Assembly (NCBI GenBank): GCA_025464975.1 | Contig: JAODMT010000024.1 | Coordinates: forward strand, 372,001 to 436,000 | Length of the DNA: 64,000 bases | Source: Microbacteriaceae bacterium | GTDB taxonomy: Bacteria > Actinomycetota > Actinomycetes > Actinomycetales > Microbacteriaceae | Direction of reading: 5' to 3' | Shown here: piece after piece, positions 19,548 to 27,447 of the stretch | How the letters are laid out: the number at the start of each line of letters is the position of its first letter | Numbering within the stretch: the first letter of the stretch is position 1 | The notes under the pieces: model-generated | Told to the model about the DNA's origin: nothing | The model's input: only the letters and a program-made list of their open reading frames with translations | Databases searched by the model: none | Made by a program: the position numbers and the translations under genes

Positions 19548-19636
19548 CCCACCCACCCGCGGGTCGAGTGCGCGACCTACTTGACGCGCAAAGAATCGCC
19601 GGACCGCTTCGGTCGTCGAGCCGCTAGCGTTGACCA

Positions 19637-20932
19637 ATGAGAATCCTTCTGGTGGGCGCTGGTGGAGTCGGGGATGCGATAGCCAAGATCGCCGCGCGAC
19701 ACGCCTTCTTCGAGCTCTGTGTCGTGAGCGACTTCGACCTTGCTCGAGCCGAACGCACCGTCGAGTGGGTCGAGGGTCGCACCGCCAGCGCACCGGCAGC
19801 GCCGGGAGTCGAGAACGGGCGATTCGTGGCCGCCCAAATCGACGCCTCCGACCCGGACAGCGTCGCAGCCCTCGCCCTCGAGCACGGCATCACGCACGTT
19901 CTCAACGCGGTCGAGCCGAAATTCGTGCCGACAGTCTTCGCCGGGGCCCTCGCCGCGGGAGCCGACTACCTCGATATGGCCATGAGTCTCTCCGAGCCGC
20001 ATCCGACCGACCCGCACTCGAGCACCGGGATCAAGCTCGGCGACGACCAGTTCGCCCAGGCGCCGGATTGGGAGACGGCCGGCCGGCTTGCGCTAGTCGG
20101 GATGGGGGTCGAGCCCGGCCTCAGCGACGTATTCGCGCGGTACGCATCCGACCACCTGTTCTCCGAGATTACCGAGCTCGGCGTGCGGGATGGCGCGAAT
20201 CTCGTGGTCCGCGACGAGGCCGGCAACGAAATTTTCGCGCCATCCTTCAGCATTTGGACCACGATCGAGGAGTGCCTCAACCCGCCGGTGATTTGGGAGA
20301 AGGACCGCGGCTGGTACACGACGGAGCCATTCAGCGAGCCGGAGCTGTTCGAATTCCCAGAGGGCATCGGGTCCGTCGAGTGCGTCAACGTCGAGCACGA
20401 GGAGGTGTTGCTCATGCCGCGCTGGATCGACGCAAAGAAGGTGACGTTCAAGTATGGCCTCGGCAACGAATTCATCGGCATCCTGAAGACTCTGCACCAG
20501 CTGGGGCTCGACCAGACCACTCCGCTTCGGGTGCGGTCAAGCAACGGTCCGGTCGAGGTGGCGCCTCGCGATGTCGTCGCGGCCGCGCTGCCCGATCCCG
20601 CGACCATCGGACCCCGGATGACCGGAAAGACCTGCGCGGGAGTCTATGTCACCGGAACCGGGCAGGACGGCGCGCCCCGGGCGGTGTACCTGTACCACGT
20701 CGCGGACAACGAGTGGACGATGGCGGAATACGAGAGCCAGTGCGTCGTCTGGCAGACCGCCCTCAACCCCGTGATCGCGCTCGAACTGCTCGCCACGGGA
20801 GTCTGGGCCGGTCGCGGCGTGCTTGGCCCGGAGGCATTCGACGCTGGGCCGTTTCTCGAACTCATGGCGAGGCCGGAGGCCGACGGCGGCTACGGCCAGA
20901 GCTGGGGCCTCGAGGAACGCGCCACGGCCTGA
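19637..20932 (+). CDS. Saccharopine dehydrogenase-family protein
   Basis: This 431-residue NADP-binding protein has an N-terminal Rossmann GAGGVGDAIAKIA, followed by ALALEHGITHVLNAVEP and GADYLDMAMS. The catalytic-type C-terminal domain has GVEPGLSDVFARYA. Relatives reduce or condense lysine-related or polyamine intermediates (saccharopine reductase, lysine 6-dehydrogenase, carboxynorspermidine synthase); which applies is open. A TAGCGT -10 at 19625-19630 lies 6 nt before the ATG, suggesting a leaderless transcript. No lysine-degradation partner gene is adjacent. Confidence 0.85.
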   Translation: MRILLVGAGGVGDAIAKIAARHAFFELCVVSDFDLARAERTVEWVEGRTASAPAAPGVENGRFVAAQIDASDPDSVAALALEHGITHVLNAVEPKFVPTVFAGALAAGADYLDMAMSLSEPHPTDPHSSTGIKLGDDQFAQAPDWETAGRLALVGMGVEPGLSDVFARYASDHLFSEITELGVRDGANLVVRDEAGNEIFAPSFSIWTTIEECLNPPVIWEKDRGWYTTEPFSEPELFEFPEGIGSVECVNVEHEEVLLMPRWIDAKKVTFKYGLGNEFIGILKTLHQLGLDQTTPLRVRSSNGPVEVAPRDVVAAALPDPATIGPRMTGKTCAGVYVTGTGQDGAPRAVYLYHVADNEWTMAEYESQCVVWQTALNPVIALELLATGVWAGRGVLGPEAFDAGPFLELMARPEADGGYGQSWGLEERATA

Positions 20933-20971
20933 GATTGGGCCACCGCTGGCGAAGATGCACGGAGAGCCGAG

Positions 20972-21610
20972 CTAGTCGACATCGATCGGAAGGCCGAGAA
21001 GCCGCATGAGTCCGAGCACGAAGGCGACGCAACCGGCGAGAATGATCACAATGCCGCCGATCGCGAGCACCGGTCGATTCTCGAACCAGTACGCACCTCC
21101 GGAGTAGCGGTCGAAGAACTGCGCGGAGGTGATCGGCTCCGGAGCGTGAGTGAGCGGGATGCCGACCGCGGCGGCGACCTCCTGCATCGACGCCTCCGTC
21201 CAGAACAGGCCGCGAAGACGAAGGATGCGCCTGTCGCTCGCGTTCCGGATCAACAGTTGCGGCAGGACCTCGCTCGAGGACCCGCTGTACGTGAAGGCCA
21301 ACACCACGGAGTGCACGTCCGGAAGAGGAGTGTGCGTCGTCTTTCCGAGGAAGCCGCGTTCGCTGACGTGGGTAGCGCTAACCGCCACCCAGATGGACCT
21401 GAATAGCCACCAGAAAATGACCGCGGCGAGCACGCACAGCACTTCGCCGTAGGCGGCGGTCGGCCACGATCCATCCGAGACTCCGAGGCCGATGAGTGTT
21501 CCGAGGATCGGTAGCGGCACGACAAGAGCCACGATCAATCCGCTGAACAAGACGGCGCGACGCGGTCTGACCCGCACTTCCGCGGACTGTGCCCCAACGA
21601 CTGTTGGCAT
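20972..21610 (-). CDS. Hypothetical membrane protein, three predicted spans
   Basis: This 212-residue protein of no recognised family has two membrane spans at about residues 18-43 and 55-80, a cytoplasmic-looking beta-rich middle (VHSVVLAFTYSGSS, LIRNASDRRILRLRG) that resembles small PH-like membrane proteins, and a third span near the C-terminus (GGIVIILAGCVAFVLGL). The start is ATG 21610 with GGGAG 7 nt upstream. It stands alone next to tRNA-Ser. The PH-like idea is weak and rests on pattern only. Confidence 0.75.
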   Translation of the reverse strand: MPTVVGAQSAEVRVRPRRAVLFSGLIVALVVPLPILGTLIGLGVSDGSWPTAAYGEVLCVLAAVIFWWLFRSIWVAVSATHVSERGFLGKTTHTPLPDVHSVVLAFTYSGSSSEVLPQLLIRNASDRRILRLRGLFWTEASMQEVAAAVGIPLTHAPEPITSAQFFDRYSGGAYWFENRPVLAIGGIVIILAGCVAFVLGLMRLLGLPIDVD

Positions 21611-21722
21611 GCGATCTCCCCGAGCGCCGAACACCGGACGCGATGGCGTCACAGTCTGATGGCACGCCCCCAGTGGCGCCATCCTGCTGCCTGGCTTTTC
21701 AGCCGGCATGACTGTTACTGCG

Positions 21723-21807
21723 CGGAGAATGGGGGATTCGAACCCCCGAGGGCTTTCACCCAACACGCTTTCCAAGCGTGCGCCATAGGCCACTAGGCGA
21801 ATTCTCC
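21723..21807 (-). tRNA. serT: tRNA-Ser (anticodon GGA)
   Basis: The minus strand folds as a class II tRNA of 85 nt. The acceptor is GGAGAAT/ATTCTCC with discriminator G. The anticodon stem CACGC/GCGTG encloses loop TTGGAAA (anticodon GGA). There is a long variable arm and a T-arm GGGGGTTCGAATCCCCC. CCA is not encoded. It decodes UCC and UCU. The symbol is provisional. Confidence 0.96.
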
Positions 21808-21887
21808 TGGCGGACCGACGCCGGTTTGTGGCGACGGCCATGAAGCATCTTACGGGATGGAGCGGGCCCGGTGGTCATCGCGGGAAT

Positions 21888-21915
21888 TTGGGAACGGCAG
21901 CGCGCGCGGTAAACT
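21888..21915 (+). promoter_or_regulatory. Promoter of the SRP RNA gene
   Basis: TTGGGA at 21888-21893 and TAAACT at 21910-21915 are separated by 16 nt. The expected start falls about 7 nt downstream, exactly where the SRP RNA terminal stem begins (21922). The match of position and structure supports it. Confidence 0.6.
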
Positions 21916-21921
21916 CATGTC

Positions 21922-22010
21922 GGCTCCTCGCGTGGCGCCATCCAGGCCAACTCCCCCAGGACGGAAACGTAGCAAGGGTAACCGGGCTCTGGCGGGTGCG
22001 CGAGGGGTCT
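21922..22010 (+). ncRNA. ffs: Small bacterial signal recognition particle RNA (4.5S type)
   Basis: This RNA of about 89 nt has the universal SRP domain IV core CAGGACGGAAACGTAGCAAG (with GGTAACC following) inside a long hairpin. The terminal arms 21922-21932 and 21999-22009 pair fully, with two or three G-U pairs. A TTTT run follows at 22010-22013. It binds Ffh and targets membrane proteins co-translationally. The small form without an Alu domain fits actinobacteria. Confidence 0.95.
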
Positions 22011-22052
22011 TTTACATGAGCCGATCAAGGACCGGCGGCCTAGGCTGGCGAT

Positions 22053-24167
22053 GTGGCTAAAAGCATCTACATCACCTCGATCGAAGGGCACGCCGGCAAG
22101 TCGACGATCGCGCTCGGGGTGCTTGACACGCTGAGCCACGAGACCGAGCGGGTCGGGGTGTTCCGTCCGGTCGCGCGGTCGAGCGACGAGCGCGACTACG
22201 TGCTGGAGATGCTGCTCGCCCACGACGGCGTCGAGCTCGACTACGAGCAGTGCGTCGGCGTCGGCTATGACGACGTGCACGCCAACCCGGAGGCGGCGCT
22301 CAGCGAGATCGTGTCGCGCTTCAAGGCCGTCGAGCGGCAGTGCGATGCGGTCGTCATCCTCGGTTCGGACTACACGGATGTCGGCAGCCCGACCGAACTC
22401 GGATTCAACGCGACCATCGCCGCCAATCTCGGCGCCCCGGTGCTTCTCGTTCTCGGAGGGCAACAGTCGGACGGGCGCGGAAGTCGCTCGCCGGAGGATC
22501 TCCGCCAGATTCTCGGTCTCGCGCGGCAGGAGCTGGACAATGCGCACGCCGGCGTGCTGGGGGTTGTCGTCAATCGCGCCGACCCTGAGCGGCTCGACCA
22601 GACCATCGCGGCGGTCGCCGCAGAGGCGGGAGCCGTGCCGGTATGGGCGATCCCGGAGGACCGTTTCCTCATCGCCCCGAGCATTCGTTCCCTCATGGAG
22701 GCCGTCGACGGCACCTTCCTCAGCGGCGACCCCGCCCTCCTCGACCGCGAGGCCCTCGGCGTGGTGGTCGCCGCGATGTCAATGGAAAACGTGCTCACCC
22801 GACTCATCGAGGGAGGTGTCGTGGTCGTCCCGGGCGACCGTTCCGACGTTCTACTGGCCGTGCTCATGGCCGACGCGGCCGAGACCTTCCCCTCCGTCTC
22901 CGCGATCATCCTTAATGGCGGATTTGAGCTGCCTCCCCAGGTTGAGCTGCTCATCGACGGACTCGACAGCACCCTCCCGATCATCCGGACCTCGCTCGGC
23001 ACCTACGACACCGCGCTGCGCATCACGCAGACCCGCGGGCGCCTCGCCGCCGACTCACAACGCAAGTACGACACGGCCCTCGCGCTGTTCGAGCAGCACG
23101 TCGACGCCGAGGTTTTGCTTCGGTCGCTCGATGTGAGCCGCTCCGACGTCGTGACCCCGCTCATGTTCGAGTACGACCTTCTCGACCGCGCGCGCTCGGC
23201 GCAACGACACATCGTGTTGCCGGAGGGTGACGACGATCGCATCCTCCGTGCGGCGAGCACGCTGCTGCGTCGCGGTGTCGCTCGCCTCACAATTCTCGGC
23301 GACGAGAGCGACATCCGCGCTCGCGCCATCGACCTCGGCCTCGATATTGCGAACGCCGCGGTGGTCAGCCCGCGCGACCCGGAGCTGAGGGAACGCTTCG
23401 CGGTGGAGTACGCCAAGCTGCGCGCCGATAAGGGGGTGCGACTCGAGGATGCGCGGGAGATTGTTTCGGATGTCTCGTACTTCGGCACCATGATGGTGCA
23501 CCTCGGGCTCTCCGACGGCATGGTCTCGGGAGCCACGCACACGACGGCGCACACGATTCGACCGGCATTCGAGATCATCAGGACCAACCCGGGGGTCTCC
23601 GTCGTGTCGAGCGTCTTTCTTATGTGCCTCGAAGACCGAGTGCTGGTCTACGGAGACTGCGCAATCAACCCCGACCCGAACGCGGAACAGCTCGCCGACA
23701 TCGCGATCTCCTCCGCCACCACAGCGCAGCAGTTTGAGATCGAACCCAGAGTGGCGATGCTGTCGTATTCGACCGGCGAGTCCGGTGCCGGAGCGGATGT
23801 GGACAAGGTGCGGGACGCGACCGAGATCGTGCGCTCACGCCGCCCGGACCTGCTAGTGGAGGGACCCATCCAGTACGACGCAGCGGTCGACGCCGCGGTC
23901 GGACGCTCGAAAATGCCGGGGTCCGAGGTCGCCGGCCGGGCGACCGTGTTCATCTTCCCCGACCTCAATACCGGCAACAACACCTACAAGGCGGTGCAGC
24001 GCAGTGCGGGAGCGGTCGCGATCGGTCCCGTGTTGCAGGGGCTGCGCAAACCGATCAACGACCTATCGAGAGGGGCTCTCGTGCAAGACATCGTCAACAC
24101 CGTGGCGATCACGGCAATCCAGGCTCACACCATCGATCTCGCCGTGACGCGTGCGAACGCCTCATGA
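22053..24167 (+). CDS. pta: Phosphate acetyltransferase
   Basis: This long-form Pta of 704 residues interconverts acetyl-CoA and acetyl phosphate. Residues 1-220 are a BioD-like P-loop domain (ITSIEGHAGKSTIALG). A DRTGG-type middle domain follows, and the catalytic PTA/PTB domain covers about 375-700 (IVLPEGDDDRIL, DGMVSGATHTTAHTIRP, MLSYSTGESGAGADV, FIFPDLNTGNNTYK). GTG 22053 lies 6 nt after a TAGGCT -10 (22041-22046), suggesting leaderless translation. The stop overlaps the ackA start by 4 nt, giving a coupled acetate pathway. Confidence 0.97.
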   Translation: MAKSIYITSIEGHAGKSTIALGVLDTLSHETERVGVFRPVARSSDERDYVLEMLLAHDGVELDYEQCVGVGYDDVHANPEAALSEIVSRFKAVERQCDAVVILGSDYTDVGSPTELGFNATIAANLGAPVLLVLGGQQSDGRGSRSPEDLRQILGLARQELDNAHAGVLGVVVNRADPERLDQTIAAVAAEAGAVPVWAIPEDRFLIAPSIRSLMEAVDGTFLSGDPALLDREALGVVVAAMSMENVLTRLIEGGVVVVPGDRSDVLLAVLMADAAETFPSVSAIILNGGFELPPQVELLIDGLDSTLPIIRTSLGTYDTALRITQTRGRLAADSQRKYDTALALFEQHVDAEVLLRSLDVSRSDVVTPLMFEYDLLDRARSAQRHIVLPEGDDDRILRAASTLLRRGVARLTILGDESDIRARAIDLGLDIANAAVVSPRDPELRERFAVEYAKLRADKGVRLEDAREIVSDVSYFGTMMVHLGLSDGMVSGATHTTAHTIRPAFEIIRTNPGVSVVSSVFLMCLEDRVLVYGDCAINPDPNAEQLADIAISSATTAQQFEIEPRVAMLSYSTGESGAGADVDKVRDATEIVRSRRPDLLVEGPIQYDAAVDAAVGRSKMPGSEVAGRATVFIFPDLNTGNNTYKAVQRSAGAVAIGPVLQGLRKPINDLSRGALVQDIVNTVAITAIQAHTIDLAVTRANAS

Positions 24168-25288
24168 CCGAGATCTTCGTCGTCAATTCCGGCTCGTCAT
24201 CCATCAAGTACCAGCTGCTCGACATCGAGTCGGAGCGTGTCACCCTCGACGGGATCGTCGAGCGGATCGGCGAGGCCGGCTCCGACGTGCCGGATCACGA
24301 GACGGGAATGCGGCAGGTCCTGGACAAACTCGGCTCGGCGCACAACATCGCCGCCGTCGGTCATCGGGTGGTGCACGGTGGCTCGCTGTTCGACCGGGCG
24401 GCCCTGATCACGCCGGAGGTGGAGAAGCAGATTGATGACCTCTCGGCTCTCGCTCCGCTGCATAACCCGGCCAACCTGCTCGGCATTCGAGCGGCACAGG
24501 CGGCGCTGCCTGGCGTACCGCAGGTTGCCGTCTTCGACACGGCCTTCCACCAGACCCTGCCTGCCGCGGCGTACACCTACGCGATCGACGCGGAACTCGC
24601 CAAGCGACACAGCGTACGCCGATACGGATTCCATGGCACGTCGCACAAGTACGTCTCCGAGCAAGCGGCACAGTTCTTGAACCGACCGCTCGGAGAGTTG
24701 AAGACGATAGTGCTCCACCTCGGCAACGGGGCATCCGTCGCCGCGATCGACGGGGGAGTGTCGATCGAGACAAGCATGGGGATGACGCCGCTCGAGGGGC
24801 TCGTGATGGGAACCCGCTCCGGCGACATCGACGCCGCGGTGCTCATCCACCTTCACCGGACGGCCGGATTGGGCTTCGATGAGCTCGACACGCTACTCAA
24901 CCGACAGAGCGGCCTGCTGGGCCTCAGCGGCAACGGTGACATGCGAAACGTGCAGGAGGCTGCCTCCGGCGGAGACGACGTGGCAGAGGCGGCGCTCGCC
25001 GTCTACCGGCACCGCGTGCGACGGTACATCGGCGCCTACCTCGCGCACCTCGGCGGGCTCGACGCCCTCGTCTTCACGGCCGGGGTCGGCGAGAACAATT
25101 CGCTGCTTCGACGACGGACCCTCGCGGGACTCGAGTTTCTCGGCATCTCGGTCGACCACGATCGCAACGAACTGCAGTCGAAGAACGCTCGGTACATTTC
25201 CCCGGATGGGTCGCCGGTCGCCGTGCTGGTGATTCCGACCAACGAGGAGCTCGAGATCGCGCGCCAAACCCTCGCCCTCGTCGGCTAG
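24164..25288 (+). CDS. ackA: Acetate kinase
   Basis: This 374-residue enzyme of the ASKHA fold makes ATP and acetate from acetyl phosphate, or the reverse. Motifs are FVVNSGSSSIKYQLLD at the N-terminus, YGFHGTSHKYVSEQA, LHLGNGASVAAI, MGMTPLEGLVMGTRSGD and VFTAGVGENN. It is slightly shorter than the usual 395-400 residues, with less sequence in the N-terminal domain; no catalytic motif is missing. It overlaps pta by 4 nt (ATGA). Confidence 0.97.
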   Translation: MTEIFVVNSGSSSIKYQLLDIESERVTLDGIVERIGEAGSDVPDHETGMRQVLDKLGSAHNIAAVGHRVVHGGSLFDRAALITPEVEKQIDDLSALAPLHNPANLLGIRAAQAALPGVPQVAVFDTAFHQTLPAAAYTYAIDAELAKRHSVRRYGFHGTSHKYVSEQAAQFLNRPLGELKTIVLHLGNGASVAAIDGGVSIETSMGMTPLEGLVMGTRSGDIDAAVLIHLHRTAGLGFDELDTLLNRQSGLLGLSGNGDMRNVQEAASGGDDVAEAALAVYRHRVRRYIGAYLAHLGGLDALVFTAGVGENNSLLRRRTLAGLEFLGISVDHDRNELQSKNARYISPDGSPVAVLVIPTNEELEIARQTLALVG

Positions 25289-25308
25289 CGCCCCGCTCAA
25301 GGGGAGGC

Positions 25309-25956
25309 TCAGACCGAAAGCACGGCCTCCGCGATCGGCGTGTCACCCGAGACCACCTCGAACTGCCTGTGGATGGCGCCGTTCTCCGCGATCAGCAGAG
25401 CGACGAGGGCGGCGACATCGGCGCGTGGGATGCGGCCACTGTCAACCGTCTCCCCGATGCTGACCAGACCGGTCGGGGCGTCGTTGGTGAGGGCACCGGG
25501 GCGCACGATCGTCCAGTCGAGGTCCCGGCCACGCAGCACCGCATCCGCTTCGCTTTTCGCCCGGAGGTAAACCTGAAACACGTCGTCGGACTCCGCGTGG
25601 AAGTCATCCGCCCCGGTCGCAGAGATGAGGATCAGCCGTCGCACCCCGGCCTCCCCGGCCGCATCGGCGAGGAGGATCGCTCCGTCGCGATCAACGGTGA
25701 GCTTGCGTTCGGCACTGCTGCCCGGCCCGGCACCGGCGGCGAAGACCACGGCGTCGACATCGCCGAGCAGGCCGGCGACCTCTCCGACGTCGCTTTGCTC
25801 GAGGTCGAGCACCACGGGCGTCGCCCCGACGGCCAATAGGTCGTCCGCGTGCTCCGGATTGCGGATGAGCCCAATCGGCTCGTGCCCCGCCTCGGCGAGG
25901 AGCCGGGAAAGCAGCATGGCGATCTTGCCGTGGCCGCCGGCGATGACGATTCTCAT
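25309..25956 (-). CDS. NAD(P)-binding SDR-like protein (YwnB/NmrA type)
   Basis: This 215-residue atypical short-chain dehydrogenase fold has the N-terminal RIVIAGGHGKIAMLLSRLL nucleotide-binding motif (GxxGxI), VDAVVFAAGAGPGSS, and ILISATGADD in the region of the usual active site. No full YxxxK pair is evident, so it may be a nucleotide-dependent sensor or reductase of unknown substrate. A TACCCT -10 (plus-strand 25963-25968) lies 6 nt upstream of the ATG, consistent with a leaderless transcript. It is convergent with ackA. Confidence 0.85.
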   Translation of the reverse strand: MRIVIAGGHGKIAMLLSRLLAEAGHEPIGLIRNPEHADDLLAVGATPVVLDLEQSDVGEVAGLLGDVDAVVFAAGAGPGSSAERKLTVDRDGAILLADAAGEAGVRRLILISATGADDFHAESDDVFQVYLRAKSEADAVLRGRDLDWTIVRPGALTNDAPTGLVSIGETVDSGRIPRADVAALVALLIAENGAIHRQFEVVSGDTPIAEAVLSV

Positions 25957-26039
25957 GCGACAAGGGTACGGCGACCGACCGCCTCGGGCGGTGTCCTCTT
26001 AGACTTATCCCACCCCCGCGGCAACTGTGGAGCACCGAC

Positions 26040-27245
26040 ATGACTGAGCCGACAGTGGAAACCGAGCCAACGGCTGCGCGCTCCTTCGCCCTGAGGACGC
26101 GGGCGAGTGTGGATGTCTTCACGCGCATCCTCACCCACGGTCCGATCGGGCGAATCGGTATCGGTCGCGCGGTTGGCCTGTCGCAAGCGGCGGTCACGAA
26201 GGCGGTAGCCCCTCTCATCCGGGACGGCTTCGTTCACGAGGACATCGCGACCCAGCGCGGCCTTGCTCCGGGACGTCCGGTGTACCCGCTCAGCGTGGTT
26301 CCGATGTCGCTGCTGGTGATCGGCGTCAAGGTGAACCCGGGCGAGGTCATCGGGGTCGCCACCACCATGACGGCCGACGTACTGCACACGGCACATCGTG
26401 CCGTCGTCGACAATTCAGTCGCCGCGGTCGTCGAGGCTGTGGCCGCGTTGACCGTCGAGTTGCAGGTCGCTCTTGGCACCCAGGCGGACAGAGTCGCGGG
26501 AATCGGGGTGTCGGTGTCGGGCGACGTCGACTCGGCGAACGGAGTCGTGCGTGATTCTCCGCTCCTTGGTTGGGAAGGTGTGCGCCTTCGGGCGCTCCTC
26601 GAGGACCGCATCGATCTGCCGATCCTCATTGACAACGATGTGCGGGCACTCACTATCGCGGAGCAGTGGTTCGGGGTCGGGGTGGACGTTGATTCCTTCG
26701 CGATAGCGACAATCGGATCCGGGATCGGCAGCGGGATCTACCTCAACGGCGACGTCGTGGCAGGTTCGCACGGGGTGGCGGGCGAGATCGGCCATCTTCC
26801 CCTCGCCTCCGAAGACCTGATCTGCACCTGTGGCCGTCGCGGGTGTGTTGAGGCCGAGGCGTCTTCGGGCGCAATTCTCGCCGCGGTGCGGCGGGACACC
26901 GGCCTACCGGATCTGACGATGCAGCAAGCGGTGGACCTCGCCCACGGGGGCGATCCGGCTGCCACGCGGGCGTTCGACCGGGCGGGAACCGTCATCGGGT
27001 CTGCAATCGCCGCGCTTGCGAATTTGGTCGGTCCGGCGATTATTCTCGTCACCGGGGAAGGGGTCGTGGACTACGACCTGTTCGAGCGGCGGATTCGCGA
27101 GGCATTCGCGGCGCACGCGTTCGGCGCCGCGGCCCGCTGTCTCATCGTGACCAGGGCACACACCTTCGACGACTGGGCTCGCGGCGCGGCCGCGTCGGTG
27201 ATCCGCGCCGTCGTGCGGCAGGCTGTTCCCGTTCGCAACCGCTGA
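26040..27245 (+). CDS. ROK-family transcriptional regulator
   Basis: This 401-residue protein has an N-terminal winged helix at about residues 20-75 (ILTHGPIGRIGIGRAVGLSQ, AAVTKAVAPLI) and a ROK domain with GIGVSVSGDV, GVAGEIGHLPL and zinc motif CTCGRRGCVEAEA. GTGGAG precedes the ATG. It lies just upstream of the secreted alpha-galactosidase, so control of that gene or of galactoside use is the simplest inference. It shares the ROK layout of the protein at 16949 but is clearly divergent from it. Confidence 0.9.
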   Translation: MTEPTVETEPTAARSFALRTRASVDVFTRILTHGPIGRIGIGRAVGLSQAAVTKAVAPLIRDGFVHEDIATQRGLAPGRPVYPLSVVPMSLLVIGVKVNPGEVIGVATTMTADVLHTAHRAVVDNSVAAVVEAVAALTVELQVALGTQADRVAGIGVSVSGDVDSANGVVRDSPLLGWEGVRLRALLEDRIDLPILIDNDVRALTIAEQWFGVGVDVDSFAIATIGSGIGSGIYLNGDVVAGSHGVAGEIGHLPLASEDLICTCGRRGCVEAEASSGAILAAVRRDTGLPDLTMQQAVDLAHGGDPAATRAFDRAGTVIGSAIAALANLVGPAIILVTGEGVVDYDLFERRIREAFAAHAFGAAARCLIVTRAHTFDDWARGAAASVIRAVVRQAVPVRNR

Positions 27246-27335
27246 CCGAAGCCGCCTCACGGCCGCCGTCCGGGGAACCCCGGACGCGATCTACAGCGCG
27301 CCGCCGGATCGCACACCGTCGCGGCAGCGAATTAC

Positions 27336-27364
27336 TTGACGAAACTAATTAATTCTGGGAGGCT
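27336..27364 (+). promoter_or_regulatory. Promoter candidate for the alpha-galactosidase
   Basis: TTGACG at 27336-27341 is a good -35. GAGGCT at 27359-27364, 17 nt downstream, is a weak -10. An AATTAATT palindrome (27347-27354) sits in the spacer and is a possible repressor site. The AT-rich patch stands out from its surroundings. Confidence 0.4.
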
Positions 27365-27447
27365 CACCGGACGGCGACACTTCGCGTACTCCCGGAGCGC
27401 GAATCGACGTCGCCAATTCATTGGTCGATGACGACGGAGGAATAGAC

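Noticed and set aside
21723-21807. tRNA-Ser as an integration site of a mobile element
   Set aside because: No integrase, no repeated tRNA 3' end and no phage genes in the window.
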